This document shows, one piece after another, positions 38,925-48,138 of a DNA stretch of 64,000 nucleotides. Within the stretch, counting starts at the first letter, position 1. Each line of letters starts with the position of its first letter. Position numbers and translations under genes: made by a program. Source of the stretch: Butyricicoccus_A sp963588905 (GTDB taxonomy: Bacteria; Bacillota; Clostridia; Oscillospirales; Butyricicoccaceae); NCBI GenBank assembly GCA_963588905.1, contig CAVAJF010000037.1, positions 124,001 to 188,000 of the forward strand, in the 5' to 3' direction. The notes beneath the pieces are model-generated. The model made no database searches. It saw only the letters and a program-made list of their open reading frames with translations, and was not told the DNA's origin.

Positions 38925-40489
38925 GCCAAGAACGATTGCCGAATAGACGGATTCGCCGAGCGATCGCGCGCTGGTTTGCTCGACACAAAGAGATGTGGCG
39001 CAATGGCATTTTGGTCGTCCTGGTGGCGGCGATACCGGTACAGGGCGCGCTGCTGTGGCGGCAGGCTTTGCCGCAGGTCACGCTGTCTCTGCCGCAGTGG
39101 ATGACGGCATCGAATCAGACAGAGACCGATGCGGCAGCCGGTGCGATGCCGATTCGTTTTGCTTCTCGCAGCAAAAACGGTGTGTACGGCGTGGAATACA
39201 ATACAGACAGCGTCAAGCAGGCGTATGAGCAGACGGCGGATGTCTGGATGCAGGCGCTGTCTCACGCGGCAAAACCGCGCCCGACAACCATGGAAACCTA
39301 TAGTCAGGCACTCAAACAGCAGATGCTCATGATGCAGTATGACGGACAGGTTCCGGCGGCGATGATCGCCAGCTGGTTGGGATGCGCTGACGCGGAAAAT
39401 TTGACGGATTGCGCGCTGGGAACCGCTGTGTTGTCCAAGAGCAAGGACGGCTATACGCTGTACTTCCGAGACAGCAGCAGCGGCGTCATCAAGTGTGCAG
39501 AGACCTCGGTACAGGATGAGGATTTTCAGCTGTCTGTCGAGCAGTTTCAGCCGAACGGCTGCAGTCTGGCGGTAGACGAAAAGACCACCGTCATTTCACC
39601 GGATGTTCTGTATCATGCGGGCGGCATGACCTTTGATGTGATGTCCTTTGCGCCGTACACCGGCGAGGACGGCATCGAGGAGGTGCTCACAGCGTTTGGC
39701 TTCCAGGCGAAGGACGCGGTACAGCGCGCCTATACTGCCGGTGGAAAGACAGTGTATGTATCCGGTGAAAACACGTTCCGCTTGGGAAAAGACGGCACGG
39801 CGGTGTATGACGGAAGCGGCATTGGCGTGACCGCGGCGCACGGACAGAAGCTGTACCAGCAGTATGTGCAGACCGCGTATCGGCTGACCGGTGAGACCTT
39901 GGAAGCGATCGGAAGCGGTGCACAGCCGTCTCTCAAAAAGACGTATATCGATGACAACGGACGGTTTATTGTCGTGTATGGAATGCTGATTGACGGCGTG
40001 CCGGTAGATAATGCGGCGTCCGGCTATGTCGCGCGCTATACGTTTGACAATGGGATGCTGACACATGCGGAACTGGCACTGCGTACCTGTCAATCGACGG
40101 GAGAGGCCATTGCTGTCATGCCGGAAAAACAGGCGGCAGCGTCTCTGTCCTTTGATGCGGATGCGGTGCTCAGTCTGCGCTATGTCGATCAGGCAAAGGA
40201 AACGGCAAACGACTGGAACAGTGCGTATGCCGATGCATCCGGCACAGACAGTGCCAACTGGAATGCAGAAGACAACGAGACCGATTCGTCGTGGGACGAA
40301 ACGCAGGACAGCACGAGCACAACAGCTTGGTATGATACGACCGGCACAGCGGTATCTCCGCGGTGGTATGTTCTGCAATACGGCAAGGAGGATACAAAGA
40401 ACGAGATCAATCGAACGCTGACACCGGATCATATCACGGTTGTCATGCAGGACTTTGACCATCTGATTCAGGGAGGTGGCGCATCGTGA
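38921..40489 (+). CDS. YycH-like extracytoplasmic regulatory protein
   Basis: A 522-residue protein with a basic cytoplasmic N-terminus (NRRIRRAIARWFARHKEMW), a single helix (about 27-45) and a large outer domain. The layout (one N-terminal anchor plus a multi-domain outer part) and position before a YycI-like gene match YycH, a negative regulator of WalK. The sequence match itself is weak. Residues about 425-465 are low-complexity acidic Ser/Thr/Asp (DSANWNAEDNETDSSWDETQ), a linker not usual in YycH. It is translationally coupled to both neighbours (ATGA and GTGA). Confidence 0.5.
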   Translation: MSQERLPNRRIRRAIARWFARHKEMWRNGILVVLVAAIPVQGALLWRQALPQVTLSLPQWMTASNQTETDAAAGAMPIRFASRSKNGVYGVEYNTDSVKQAYEQTADVWMQALSHAAKPRPTTMETYSQALKQQMLMMQYDGQVPAAMIASWLGCADAENLTDCALGTAVLSKSKDGYTLYFRDSSSGVIKCAETSVQDEDFQLSVEQFQPNGCSLAVDEKTTVISPDVLYHAGGMTFDVMSFAPYTGEDGIEEVLTAFGFQAKDAVQRAYTAGGKTVYVSGENTFRLGKDGTAVYDGSGIGVTAAHGQKLYQQYVQTAYRLTGETLEAIGSGAQPSLKKTYIDDNGRFIVVYGMLIDGVPVDNAASGYVARYTFDNGMLTHAELALRTCQSTGEAIAVMPEKQAAASLSFDADAVLSLRYVDQAKETANDWNSAYADASGTDSANWNAEDNETDSSWDETQDSTSTTAWYDTTGTAVSPRWYVLQYGKEDTKNEINRTLTPDHITVVMQDFDHLIQGGGAS

Positions 40490-41610
40490 AGCTGTGGAAA
40501 AAGCGGCAGGATAAGCAGCAACAGACAGCGGGTCTCCGTCCGTGGGGCGGCGTGAAAAATACAGCGATTGCCGCCCTGCTCGTGGTCAATCTGGTGCTGC
40601 TGGCGGCGCTGGGCTGTGCGAAGGGCTATGACGCTTGGATCCGGCACAAAACCCATCAGCAGATTGACAGTATGCTGGCAAAGCAGGGTATCCTGTGCGG
40701 CTCCAGTGTGTATCGCACGATGGAGCACGTGCCGCAGGCATACACCCTGCGTGCGGATGAAAACGCAGAAAAGCAGCTGGCATTTGCTCTGCTGAGCGGA
40801 GATATTCAGACCGAAGCCAAGGGAAATACTGCGGTATGGAGCGGCGACAACGGAACCGTATCGTGGTCCCAGTCGGGCAAGCTGGATGCCAGTGTGCAGC
40901 TGTCCGATGTAGAAGCCCCGCAGGATACCGATCAGGCGGTCAAAGTGGTGTTTGAACTGCTGCAAAAGGCGGGATTTTCCGTGCCGAAAAAGCAGATCGC
41001 TGCCACACAGGACAATACCGGCTTTGCGGTCAGTGTGCAGCAGGAAATCGAAGGCACAGAGCTGATTGGATGCAGCTTGGATATTTCCATTGCGCCGGAC
41101 AATATCTTTACGATTACCGGCACTTGGTGTGACGGCACCGCGCAGCCGCTGGAAATTCGCGCGCTGGAAACCTATTCTGAACAACAGGCGCTGTTCCAGT
41201 TCCTCGCAGCAAAGAGCGGCGCGGGACAAATCCTCAATGTGCAGGCGGCATATGTTCTGTCCGATCGGAGCGGCGGACGGTTTGCCACGATTCCCTGCTG
41301 GCGGTTTTCCACCGATCAGGGCGATTATATTTTGAATATCCTGACCGGAAAGGTAGTCACGGCGGAGAGCATCGGAGAGACCAGCCAATCGGGCGATGGT
41401 AATGCAGCGGGAAGCGGCAGCGCACCGGATGCCGGCTCCGGTACATCGGCGGCATGGACGCAACCGGACACGGATACGGATAGTGAACAGCCTGTTTCGG
41501 ATGAAACGGATGCCGACACGGAGAATCAGACGGATTCCGGCACATCCGATCCTGCATCACAGCAAAACGAAACAAATACGGCGGATACCGTTTGGAATGC
41601 CGAGGGATGA
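40486..41610 (+). CDS. YycI-like extracytoplasmic regulatory protein
   Basis: A 374-residue protein: a short basic N-terminus, one helix (about 25-46), then QQIDSMLAKQGILC and repeated alpha-beta units (KVVFELLQKAGF) like those of YycI, which with YycH controls WalK. The last 80 residues are a low-complexity Asp/Ser/Thr/Gly tail with no predicted fold. The start is GTG 40486, overlapping the previous stop; GGGAGGTGGC is the ribosome site. 235 bases separate it from murA. Confidence 0.55.
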   Translation: MKLWKKRQDKQQQTAGLRPWGGVKNTAIAALLVVNLVLLAALGCAKGYDAWIRHKTHQQIDSMLAKQGILCGSSVYRTMEHVPQAYTLRADENAEKQLAFALLSGDIQTEAKGNTAVWSGDNGTVSWSQSGKLDASVQLSDVEAPQDTDQAVKVVFELLQKAGFSVPKKQIAATQDNTGFAVSVQQEIEGTELIGCSLDISIAPDNIFTITGTWCDGTAQPLEIRALETYSEQQALFQFLAAKSGAGQILNVQAAYVLSDRSGGRFATIPCWRFSTDQGDYILNILTGKVVTAESIGETSQSGDGNAAGSGSAPDAGSGTSAAWTQPDTDTDSEQPVSDETDADTENQTDSGTSDPASQQNETNTADTVWNAEG

Positions 41611-41844
41611 TTTTTGTGCATCCCGTACCAAAAAATTGCTTTTTGTCCTATAAAACTGTTTTTTTAAGGAAAAACTGGCGGAAATGTAAAAATCGTTTGC
41701 GTTCTTGTAATAGTTGTGTTAACATATTATTCGTATACATGTGCTGACAGGAAAATTCCTGAAGCGCACATGAATGAAGGTTAAATAGAGGGTAACTGGG
41801 GAAACAACTATCCTGGCAGTTAGGATTTTAAGGAGAAGGTTTCG

Positions 41845-43113
41845 TTGGAGAAATATATCATCAAGGGCGGACATCCGCTGCACGGCGAAGTCACGATCAG
41901 TGGTGCAAAAAATGCTGCTGTTGCTATCGTGCCGGCAACATTGATGGTTGATGGGCCGTGTATTATTAAAAATGTTCCAAATATTGTTGACGTCATGCTG
42001 CAGTTCGAAATTCTCGAAAAGATGGGTATGAAAATTACCCGTTTGGATGAGACAACCATTCAGACCGAGAAGGGCACGATGGATCTGGAAAGCCCGGAGA
42101 CATTTGAACTGATGACACGCTTGCGCGCTTCGTACTACTTTATTGGTGCAGAGCTGGGCAGATATGGACATGCCCGCGTGGCAATGCCGGGCGGATGTAA
42201 TTTCGGCGGCATTCGTCCTGTCGATCAGCACATTAAGGGCTTCGAGCGACTCAACAGCTATGTTCGCGTCGAGCCGGAAGGCTTTATCTCGGCCATTGCG
42301 CCGGAGGGTCTGGTCGGCAATCATATCTATTTTGATGTGGTTACCGTTGGCGCGACGATGAATGTCATGCTCGCGGCTGTCTTTGCAAAGGGTCAGACCG
42401 TGATGGAAAATGTGGCGAAGGAGCCGCACATCGTCGATTTGGCAAACTTCCTCAATCAGATGGGCGCTGACATCAAGGGCGCCGGTACGGATAAGATCGT
42501 CATCAACGGCGTAGAGAGCCTGCATGGCGGCACGTATTCGATTATCCCGGATCAGATTGAAGCAGGTACCTATATGGCGGCTGTTGCAGCCTGCGGCGGA
42601 GATGTTCTCATCAAGAATGTCATTCCGAAGCATCTGGAATGTATCGGAACCAAGCTGGAGGACATGGGCGTCAAGGTCGAGATGTATGACGATTCGGTTC
42701 GCATCATCCGAAATGGCCCGCTGCGCCATACCAACCTCAAGACCATGCCGTATCCGGGCTTCCCGACCGACATGCATCCGCAGATGGCGGCAGCGATGGT
42801 GCTGGCAGACGGCTCCAGCCACATCACAGAGGGTGTTTGGCCGAACCGCTTCCGCTATGCAGAAGAGCTGGAGAAGATGGGCGCACATATCAGCGTCTTT
42901 AAGGAGACCGCTGTGATTGAAGGTGTACCGGATCTGTTTGGTACCGATGTTGTTGCGCATGACCTGCGTGCAGGCGCGGCAATGGTCATTGCCGGTCTGG
43001 CAGCACAGGGCGTGACGACGATTTCCAACATTGGTTATGTCGAGCGCGGCTATGAAAACCTGGTTGAAAAGGTATGCGGCATCGGCGGCGAGATGGAACG
43101 AGTAAACGAATAA
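41845..43113 (+). CDS. murA: UDP-N-acetylglucosamine 1-carboxyvinyltransferase (MurA)
   Basis: A 422-residue enzyme of the first committed step of peptidoglycan synthesis (enolpyruvyl transfer). The KNAAVAI block (about 22-28) and the catalytic Cys118 in PGGCNFGG are present, so the enzyme should be fosfomycin-sensitive. The loop reads GGCNFGGIRPVD, one residue longer between Cys and Arg than the usual GGCxxGxRP, which could affect the lid. The start codon is TTG, 8 bases after AAGGAGAAGG. A terminator after it separates it from the walJ gene. Confidence 0.95.
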   Translation: MEKYIIKGGHPLHGEVTISGAKNAAVAIVPATLMVDGPCIIKNVPNIVDVMLQFEILEKMGMKITRLDETTIQTEKGTMDLESPETFELMTRLRASYYFIGAELGRYGHARVAMPGGCNFGGIRPVDQHIKGFERLNSYVRVEPEGFISAIAPEGLVGNHIYFDVVTVGATMNVMLAAVFAKGQTVMENVAKEPHIVDLANFLNQMGADIKGAGTDKIVINGVESLHGGTYSIIPDQIEAGTYMAAVAACGGDVLIKNVIPKHLECIGTKLEDMGVKVEMYDDSVRIIRNGPLRHTNLKTMPYPGFPTDMHPQMAAAMVLADGSSHITEGVWPNRFRYAEELEKMGAHISVFKETAVIEGVPDLFGTDVVAHDLRAGAAMVIAGLAAQGVTTISNIGYVERGYENLVEKVCGIGGEMERVNE

Positions 43114-43128
43114 GCTCTTGTAGCTTTG

Positions 43129-43159
43129 CGGGGAACTGCCGAGGCAGTTCCCCGTTTTT
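43129..43159 (+). terminator. murA terminator
   Basis: An 11- to 12-bp stem GGGGAACTGCC / GGCAGTTCCCC and GTTTTTG. Confidence 0.85.
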
Positions 43160-43175
43160 GTCGAAGGAGATACCA

Positions 43176-43979
43176 ATGAGTTTTTATTATTCCGTGGCTT
43201 CCGGCTCCTCGGGAAACTGCGCCGTGTGGCAGTCCGGTGAGACTTCGGTGCTGATTGATTTGGGTGTGTCGGTTCGCGCGCTCAATCAGGCACTGCGCCA
43301 CATTGATATGGAAATTTCCGATTTGTCTGCGGTGCTGCTCACACATGAGCACACAGACCATATCAAGGGCTTGGCGACATTTGTCAAAAAATACGAGCTG
43401 CCGGTATATGCCTCGTTCGGCACGGCAGCGGCCATTCTGCAAAAGCTGCCGCAGGCCAAAAAGAATTTCCGCATGTTTGCAGGCGGAGAAGAATTTTCCA
43501 TCGAGCAGCTGCATGTACAGTCCATACCGATCTCTCATGACGCCGCAGAACCGGTTGCCTATCGCATTGACGGCGGCGGGCATCAGCTCGGTTATGTGAC
43601 GGATACCGGCTTTTTGTCTGAGACCGTTCGACAGACCATCTGCGGCTGCGACACGGTGGTGCTGGAGTCCAATCACGATGTCGATATGCTCAAGCATGGC
43701 CCGTATCCATTTTATTTGCAGCAGCGCATCCGCGGCAAGCTGGGGCATTTGTCCAATGAAGCGTGTGCGGTCGGGGCGTTAGAAGCGGTCAAAAACGGCG
43801 CAAAACGGCTCGTCCTGGCGCATTTAAGTGATAAGAACAATAACCCGCTGACCGCACTGCGATGCACACAGCACGCGCTGAGCGGTGCGGACTGCGAGGT
43901 ATATGTTGCGCCGCGCGGTGCCATGGAACAGCCGATTCCACTGACAGAGGAGGAAAACCAATGCTGCATGTTCGATTGA
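43176..43979 (+). CDS. walJ: MBL-fold metallohydrolase WalJ (YycJ) type
   Basis: A 267-residue metallo-beta-lactamase-fold hydrolase. The zinc motif LTHEHTDHIKG (HxHxDH) is at about residues 52-62, and the start MSFYYSVASGSSGNCAVW is typical of YycJ/WalJ, linked in Firmicutes to the WalRK operon and to coordination of cell division and DNA replication. Here walRK are not next to it, but YycH/YycI-like genes are 1.6 kb upstream. The start is set by GAAGGAGATACCA. It overlaps rlmH by 19 bases. Confidence 0.9.
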   Translation: MSFYYSVASGSSGNCAVWQSGETSVLIDLGVSVRALNQALRHIDMEISDLSAVLLTHEHTDHIKGLATFVKKYELPVYASFGTAAAILQKLPQAKKNFRMFAGGEEFSIEQLHVQSIPISHDAAEPVAYRIDGGGHQLGYVTDTGFLSETVRQTICGCDTVVLESNHDVDMLKHGPYPFYLQQRIRGKLGHLSNEACAVGALEAVKNGAKRLVLAHLSDKNNNPLTALRCTQHALSGADCEVYVAPRGAMEQPIPLTEEENQCCMFD

Positions 43980-44443
43980 TTTGTGTCGGCAAGCTCAAGG
44001 AAAAATTTTATCGAGAGGCGTGCGCCGAATACGAAAAGCGGCTCAAAGGCTATTGTAAACTGGAAATTTTGGAACTGACGGAGCAGCGTCTGCCGGACAG
44101 CCCGTCTCAGGCGCAGATTGACGCGGCACTTGCCAAGGAAGCAGAGGCAATTCGGGCAAAAATTCCAGCGGGCAGTGCGGTTGTCGCCATGTGCATTGAG
44201 GGCGGCACGCTGTCCAGTGAACAGTTTGCGGATAAGCTGAGCAAATGGATGGGAAATGGCGTATCGCATATCAGTGTGCTGATCGGCGGGTCGTGCGGAC
44301 TGGATGAGAGCTTGAAAAAATCCGCCCAGCTGCGTCTGTCTATGTCACCGATGACATTTCCGCATCATCTGGCGCGGGTCATGGTGCTGGAACAGTTGTA
44401 CCGAGCACTCAATATCGCATCCGGCGGAAAATATCATAAATAA
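43961..44443 (+). CDS. rlmH: 23S rRNA (pseudouridine1915-N3)-methyltransferase RlmH
   Basis: A 160-residue SPOUT methyltransferase that modifies helix 69 of 23S rRNA. IGGSCGLDESLK (SAM knot) and the C-terminal LSMSPMTFPHHLARVMVLEQLYRA are diagnostic, ending GGKYHK. It starts inside the 3' end of walJ with CAGAGGAGGAAAACCA. Neighbourhood of walJ and rlmH is common in Firmicutes. Confidence 0.97.
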   Translation: MLHVRLICVGKLKEKFYREACAEYEKRLKGYCKLEILELTEQRLPDSPSQAQIDAALAKEAEAIRAKIPAGSAVVAMCIEGGTLSSEQFADKLSKWMGNGVSHISVLIGGSCGLDESLKKSAQLRLSMSPMTFPHHLARVMVLEQLYRALNIASGGKYHK

Positions 44444-44449
44444 CAGCAA

Positions 44450-44487
44450 AATCCGGAGACCATCGAATGATGTCTCCGGATTTTTTG
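44450..44487. terminator. Bidirectional terminator between rlmH and pyrC
   Basis: A perfect 11-bp stem AATCCGGAGAC / GTCTCCGGATT and T6 on the plus strand; A-rich on the left. Confidence 0.88.
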
Positions 44488-44501
44488 TTTACAGAGAAAA
44501 T

Positions 44502-45776
44502 TTACTGCTTGTTGAGCGAAGTATACGTGCCGCATACAATGCCCTTGATTTTGCCCTTGAGCGGTTTGCCGGTAAACGGGGTGTTGCTGGACTTGGAGCG
44601 GTACGTCGTATACACAACATCCTCGTTCCAGTCTGCAATCATCAGTTCTGCGCGGTTGCCCTCTTCGATGGACTTGCCGGTCAGATTGTAGAACTGTGCC
44701 GGATTCTGGCTCATGCAGCGCATGAGCTGCATCGGCGTGATTTTGCCGGTGCATACCAAGGCAGTGTTGAGGACAGAGAAAGCGGTTTCCAGACCGGTAA
44801 TGCCCGACAGGGACTGGTCAAACGGCTTGTTTTTCTGCTCTGCCGTGTGCGGCGCATGGTCGGTGGCAATCATGTCAATGGTGCCGTCTGCCAGACCGGC
44901 GATGAGTGCCTGGCGGTCTTGCTCTGTGCGCAGCGGCGGATTCATACGGGCGTTGACGCCATAGGTCAGCACATCATCCTGTGTCAGTGCCAGATGATGC
45001 GGTGTCGCTTCGGCGTGAATATCTGCACCGCGCGCCTTGCCCGCGCGGATGAGAGCGACGGATTTTCCGGAGCTGATGTGCTGGAAGGCGACACGAGCGC
45101 CGGTCATCAGCGCAAGCTCAATGTCGCGGGCAATCATCTCTTCTTCGGAGGACGGCATGGCGCCGAGAACATCAAATTTCTTTGCCGCTTTACTGCCGTA
45201 ATTGACGCCGGGAGACAGCACATATGCCGGATCTTCCTCGTGGAAGGACAACGGAACGCCCAGCGCCTTGGCGCGGCGCATCGCTTCCAAGCACAGCTTG
45301 CCGCTGGTCAGATTGACGCCGTCATCGGTAAAGCCCGGCGCACCGGCTTTGTGCAGCGCTTCAAAATCTACCAGCTCTTTGCCGCCCAGCCCCTTGGTCA
45401 CGGCGCAATCCTGCAAGACGTGAATCATGACGTGACGCGCCTTGTCCTGTACATACTGCAAGGTTTCCAGATTGTCACAGGTCGGCTTCGTGTTTGCCAT
45501 GCATACGACAGTGGTATAGCCGCCGGCTTCTGCGGCTGCCGCGCCGGTATAAATGTCTTCCTTTTCTGTCTGACCCGGATCGCGGAAATGCACATGGACA
45601 TCGACGAGACCCGGAGAAATCATGCAGCCGGACGCGTCATAGACGTCCTCCGCGTGGTTTTCTGGAATATGCGGTGCGATGCGGTGAATCAGACCGGCAT
45701 CGTCAATGAGAATGTCCAGCTTTTCGCAGGTTTCGGTGTACGGATCGAGAACGGTACCGTTTTGGATGAGTAACAT
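44502..45776 (-). CDS. pyrC: Dihydroorotase
   Basis: A 424-residue zinc amidohydrolase that closes carbamoyl aspartate to dihydroorotate in pyrimidine synthesis. The metal motif VDVHVHFRDPG (about residues 56-66) and the second block ATDHAPHT (about 300-307) are intact; this is a class I (PyrC/AllB-type) enzyme by length. AAGGAGGTTCTT precedes the ATG at 45776. Other pyr genes are not in the window. Confidence 0.94.
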   Translation of the reverse strand: MLLIQNGTVLDPYTETCEKLDILIDDAGLIHRIAPHIPENHAEDVYDASGCMISPGLVDVHVHFRDPGQTEKEDIYTGAAAAEAGGYTTVVCMANTKPTCDNLETLQYVQDKARHVMIHVLQDCAVTKGLGGKELVDFEALHKAGAPGFTDDGVNLTSGKLCLEAMRRAKALGVPLSFHEEDPAYVLSPGVNYGSKAAKKFDVLGAMPSSEEEMIARDIELALMTGARVAFQHISSGKSVALIRAGKARGADIHAEATPHHLALTQDDVLTYGVNARMNPPLRTEQDRQALIAGLADGTIDMIATDHAPHTAEQKNKPFDQSLSGITGLETAFSVLNTALVCTGKITPMQLMRCMSQNPAQFYNLTGKSIEEGNRAELMIADWNEDVVYTTYRSKSSNTPFTGKPLKGKIKGIVCGTYTSLNKQ

Positions 45777-45822
45777 AAGAACCTCCTTGTATGGTATATC
45801 ATGGGAGTGAATCGGTTTTGAT

Positions 45823-46101
45823 TTACAGCAAAACCGGTGTGTATGAATAAAACAGCCAAGCGCACAGGGCAAGCTGGCCGGCAAAAATGAGTGGAATACC
45901 AATCATGAATCGTTTGTGCTTGGTTTTGTGGCGAATGGTGCGCATCGTCAGATAGACGCCGGGACAGCCGCCGAGAACGCATAACGCAAACAGCGTTTTC
46001 TCCGGCACACGCCATGCACCGCGCTGGGCTGCGCGCTTATCGTGTATCGTGACGAAAATACCGACACAATTGATGAGTAAAAGCCAAAAAAACAGAATCA
46101 T
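45823..46101 (-). CDS. DUF1294 small membrane protein
   Basis: A 92-residue protein with an N-terminal helix (MILFFWLLLINCVGIFVTI), DKRAAQRGAWRVPEKTL, a Gly-rich second helix (LGGCPGVYLTM), KTKHKRF and a third helix. These are the signatures of the DUF1294 (YsdA-like) family, of unknown role. 46 bases upstream of pyrC on the same strand, so perhaps co-transcribed with it. Confidence 0.9.
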   Translation of the reverse strand: MILFFWLLLINCVGIFVTIHDKRAAQRGAWRVPEKTLFALCVLGGCPGVYLTMRTIRHKTKHKRFMIGIPLIFAGQLALCAWLFYSYTPVLL

Positions 46102-46224
46102 GTGAAGTCTCCGTGAACAATCTTAAAAAGTTAGCGATATGGTTGTTATTTTACAAATTATCGTGTATAGTAAAGAATGGTTTTATCAAAAACCAAAACA
46201 TACTTACAGATGGAAGGGACATAT

Positions 46225-47571
46225 ATGGGGAAAAAAATTGCCGCCTGCCTGATGGCGGTACTGCTGCTGTGCAGCAGCATGTCTGCACTCGCCGTTGCAC
46301 CGCAGACCACTTCACAAAGTGCGTGTGTGATGGATGCAGATACGGGGGAAATATTGTATGAAAAAGACGCCTATACACAGCTGCCGATGGCATCCATTAC
46401 CAAGACGATGACGGCGCTTGTCGCCATGGAAAACAGCGATTTGCAGGGCTCGACCACGGCGACAGATGAAGCGATGGCGACCGTTGATCCGGCCTCTACG
46501 CGCATTGGCTTTGAGGCGGGAGAAACGCTCACACTGGATGAGCTCATGTACTGTATGCTGGTGTACTCTGCCAACGATGCGGCAAATATTTTGGCGGCGG
46601 CCGTTGGCGGCACCGTGGATAATTTCGTTGCGATGATGAATGCAAAGGCAGCGGAGCTTGGCTGCACGCACACGCATTTTATGAATCCGAACGGCTTGGA
46701 TACCGATGGACATTATACCTGTGCCCATGATATGGCGATTATTACGCGGGCTGCCAATCAGTATCCGGCATTTGCCAAGTACGCCGGTGCCGTGTGCTAT
46801 ACGCTGCCAGCGGATAATGTCATTGGGGAAGGCTGGCAGATTAAGACCAAGGTGAATGCTCTCGAGCAGGGCAATGCGGTGTACGATGCGCGAATTTACG
46901 CGGGAAAAACCGGTTGGACAACCAAGGCACACAATACATTTGTCGCCTGCGCCAAGACGAACGACGGCGGCAATGTGATTGTCACCTTACTCAACTGTCC
47001 GGTAAAAAGCGGAATCTTTACCGAGACAACGGCGCTGCTCAACTATGTAGAGAGCACGTATCCGAAATTGACCGTGTCCGCCGATCAGCTGAAAAAGCAG
47101 GCGAAAAAGGCGGTCAAAAAAGCCGGATACAAACTGGACGAGGCGAAGCTGCAAGACGTCACGCTGCGCCTGCCGACGGGCATGACGGAAAAAGATTTGT
47201 CCTACCGCTGTGAAAAAACAGATTCTGGTGTGCAGATGCAGATCTCTGTTGCCAAAGGCAGCCAAAAAGCCTATCAGGAAGAAACTGGTTTGGACGGCTC
47301 CGCACCGCTGAGAACCGTGCTGCTGCCGGTTGTTGTGCAGAGCAAAGCTGACAAGCAGGAGCAGGAGGTACAGACGCAGACGCAAACGCCGGAAAAACAG
47401 GGCGTGTTGACCTCTGTACATCAGAAGCTGAGCGGCCTGCCGCGACTGGCGCAGGATGCGATTATCGGCGCGGGCATTGTGATTGTTGCGATTGTTCTGA
47501 TGTTCGTGATTTTGTTCCTTGTCAGACTGCACAACCTGCGCAAACGCCGCGATGAAAAGCAAAACAAGTAA
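46225..47571 (+). CDS. D-alanyl-D-alanine carboxypeptidase (DacF/PBP5 family)
   Basis: A 448-residue serine-type D,D-carboxypeptidase that trims peptidoglycan stems. It has a signal peptide (MGKKIAACLMAVLLLCSS), the catalytic SITK (SxxK, about residues 58-61), YSAND (SxN, about 116-118) and KTGWT (KTG, about 231-233). A second beta domain follows, and unusually the protein ends in a true transmembrane helix (about 416-438) and a basic tail, rather than the amphipathic PBP5 anchor. GAAGGGACATAT precedes ATG 46225. Confidence 0.93.
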   Translation: MGKKIAACLMAVLLLCSSMSALAVAPQTTSQSACVMDADTGEILYEKDAYTQLPMASITKTMTALVAMENSDLQGSTTATDEAMATVDPASTRIGFEAGETLTLDELMYCMLVYSANDAANILAAAVGGTVDNFVAMMNAKAAELGCTHTHFMNPNGLDTDGHYTCAHDMAIITRAANQYPAFAKYAGAVCYTLPADNVIGEGWQIKTKVNALEQGNAVYDARIYAGKTGWTTKAHNTFVACAKTNDGGNVIVTLLNCPVKSGIFTETTALLNYVESTYPKLTVSADQLKKQAKKAVKKAGYKLDEAKLQDVTLRLPTGMTEKDLSYRCEKTDSGVQMQISVAKGSQKAYQEETGLDGSAPLRTVLLPVVVQSKADKQEQEVQTQTQTPEKQGVLTSVHQKLSGLPRLAQDAIIGAGIVIVAIVLMFVILFLVRLHNLRKRRDEKQNK

Positions 47572-47586
47572 GATTGTTGCAATATG

Positions 47587-47617
47587 AGCTGGAACCATGG
47601 GTTCCAGCTTTTTATTT
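47587..47617. terminator. Convergent terminator
   Basis: A perfect 10-bp stem AGCTGGAACC / GGTTCCAGCT with loop ATG, then TTTTTATTTT. The stop codon of the minus-strand ybaK-type gene lies within the T-run. Confidence 0.85.
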
Positions 47618-48091
47618 TACCTCGATGTCGCCAAATTTGCCGCGGATAAGACCGAGCAGGGCGTTTGGCTCCAGTTCAACCTGAAAACCGATGCGTCCGC
47701 CGGATACAATGATGGTCGGCAGATCCTTCGCGGAATCGCTGAGAACCGTCGGGAATTGTTTTTTCATGCCGATAGGGCTGCATCCGCCGCGGATATATCC
47801 GGTCAGCTTGTTGATGTCCTTGACGTGAATCATCTGTACGGATTTTTCTCCGACAGCCTTTGCCGCTTTTTTGAGATCCAACTCGGCGGCAACCGGAATG
47901 ACAAAGACGTAATGTCCGCCGGATTTGCCGGCAGTCACGAGGGTTTTATATACGCGCTCCAGCGGTTCGCCGATAGAGGTGGCAACGGAAATACCGTCTA
48001 CATGTTCTCCGTCCGACTCGTAGCTGTGCGGCGTGTAGGGGATTTTTGCGCGATCAAGCATACGCATGGCATTGGTTTTGTTTTCAGCCAT
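47612..48091 (-). CDS. ybaK: Cys-tRNA(Pro)/Cys-tRNA(Cys) deacylase YbaK type
   Basis: A 159-residue single-domain editing enzyme that hydrolyses mischarged tRNA (Cys-tRNA-Pro). VATSIGEPLERVYKTLV, FVIPVAAELDLKKAAKA and GYIRGGCSPIGMKK are the YbaK/EbsC signatures. AACAGGAGGC precedes the ATG at 48091; the frame is open for 86 codons upstream but without a ribosome site. Confidence 0.94.
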   Translation of the reverse strand: MAENKTNAMRMLDRAKIPYTPHSYESDGEHVDGISVATSIGEPLERVYKTLVTAGKSGGHYVFVIPVAAELDLKKAAKAVGEKSVQMIHVKDINKLTGYIRGGCSPIGMKKQFPTVLSDSAKDLPTIIVSGGRIGFQVELEPNALLGLIRGKFGDIEVK

Positions 48092-48138
48092 AGAAAAAAG
48101 CCTCCTGTTGTTGCGTGGAATGATACTGCTATTATACA

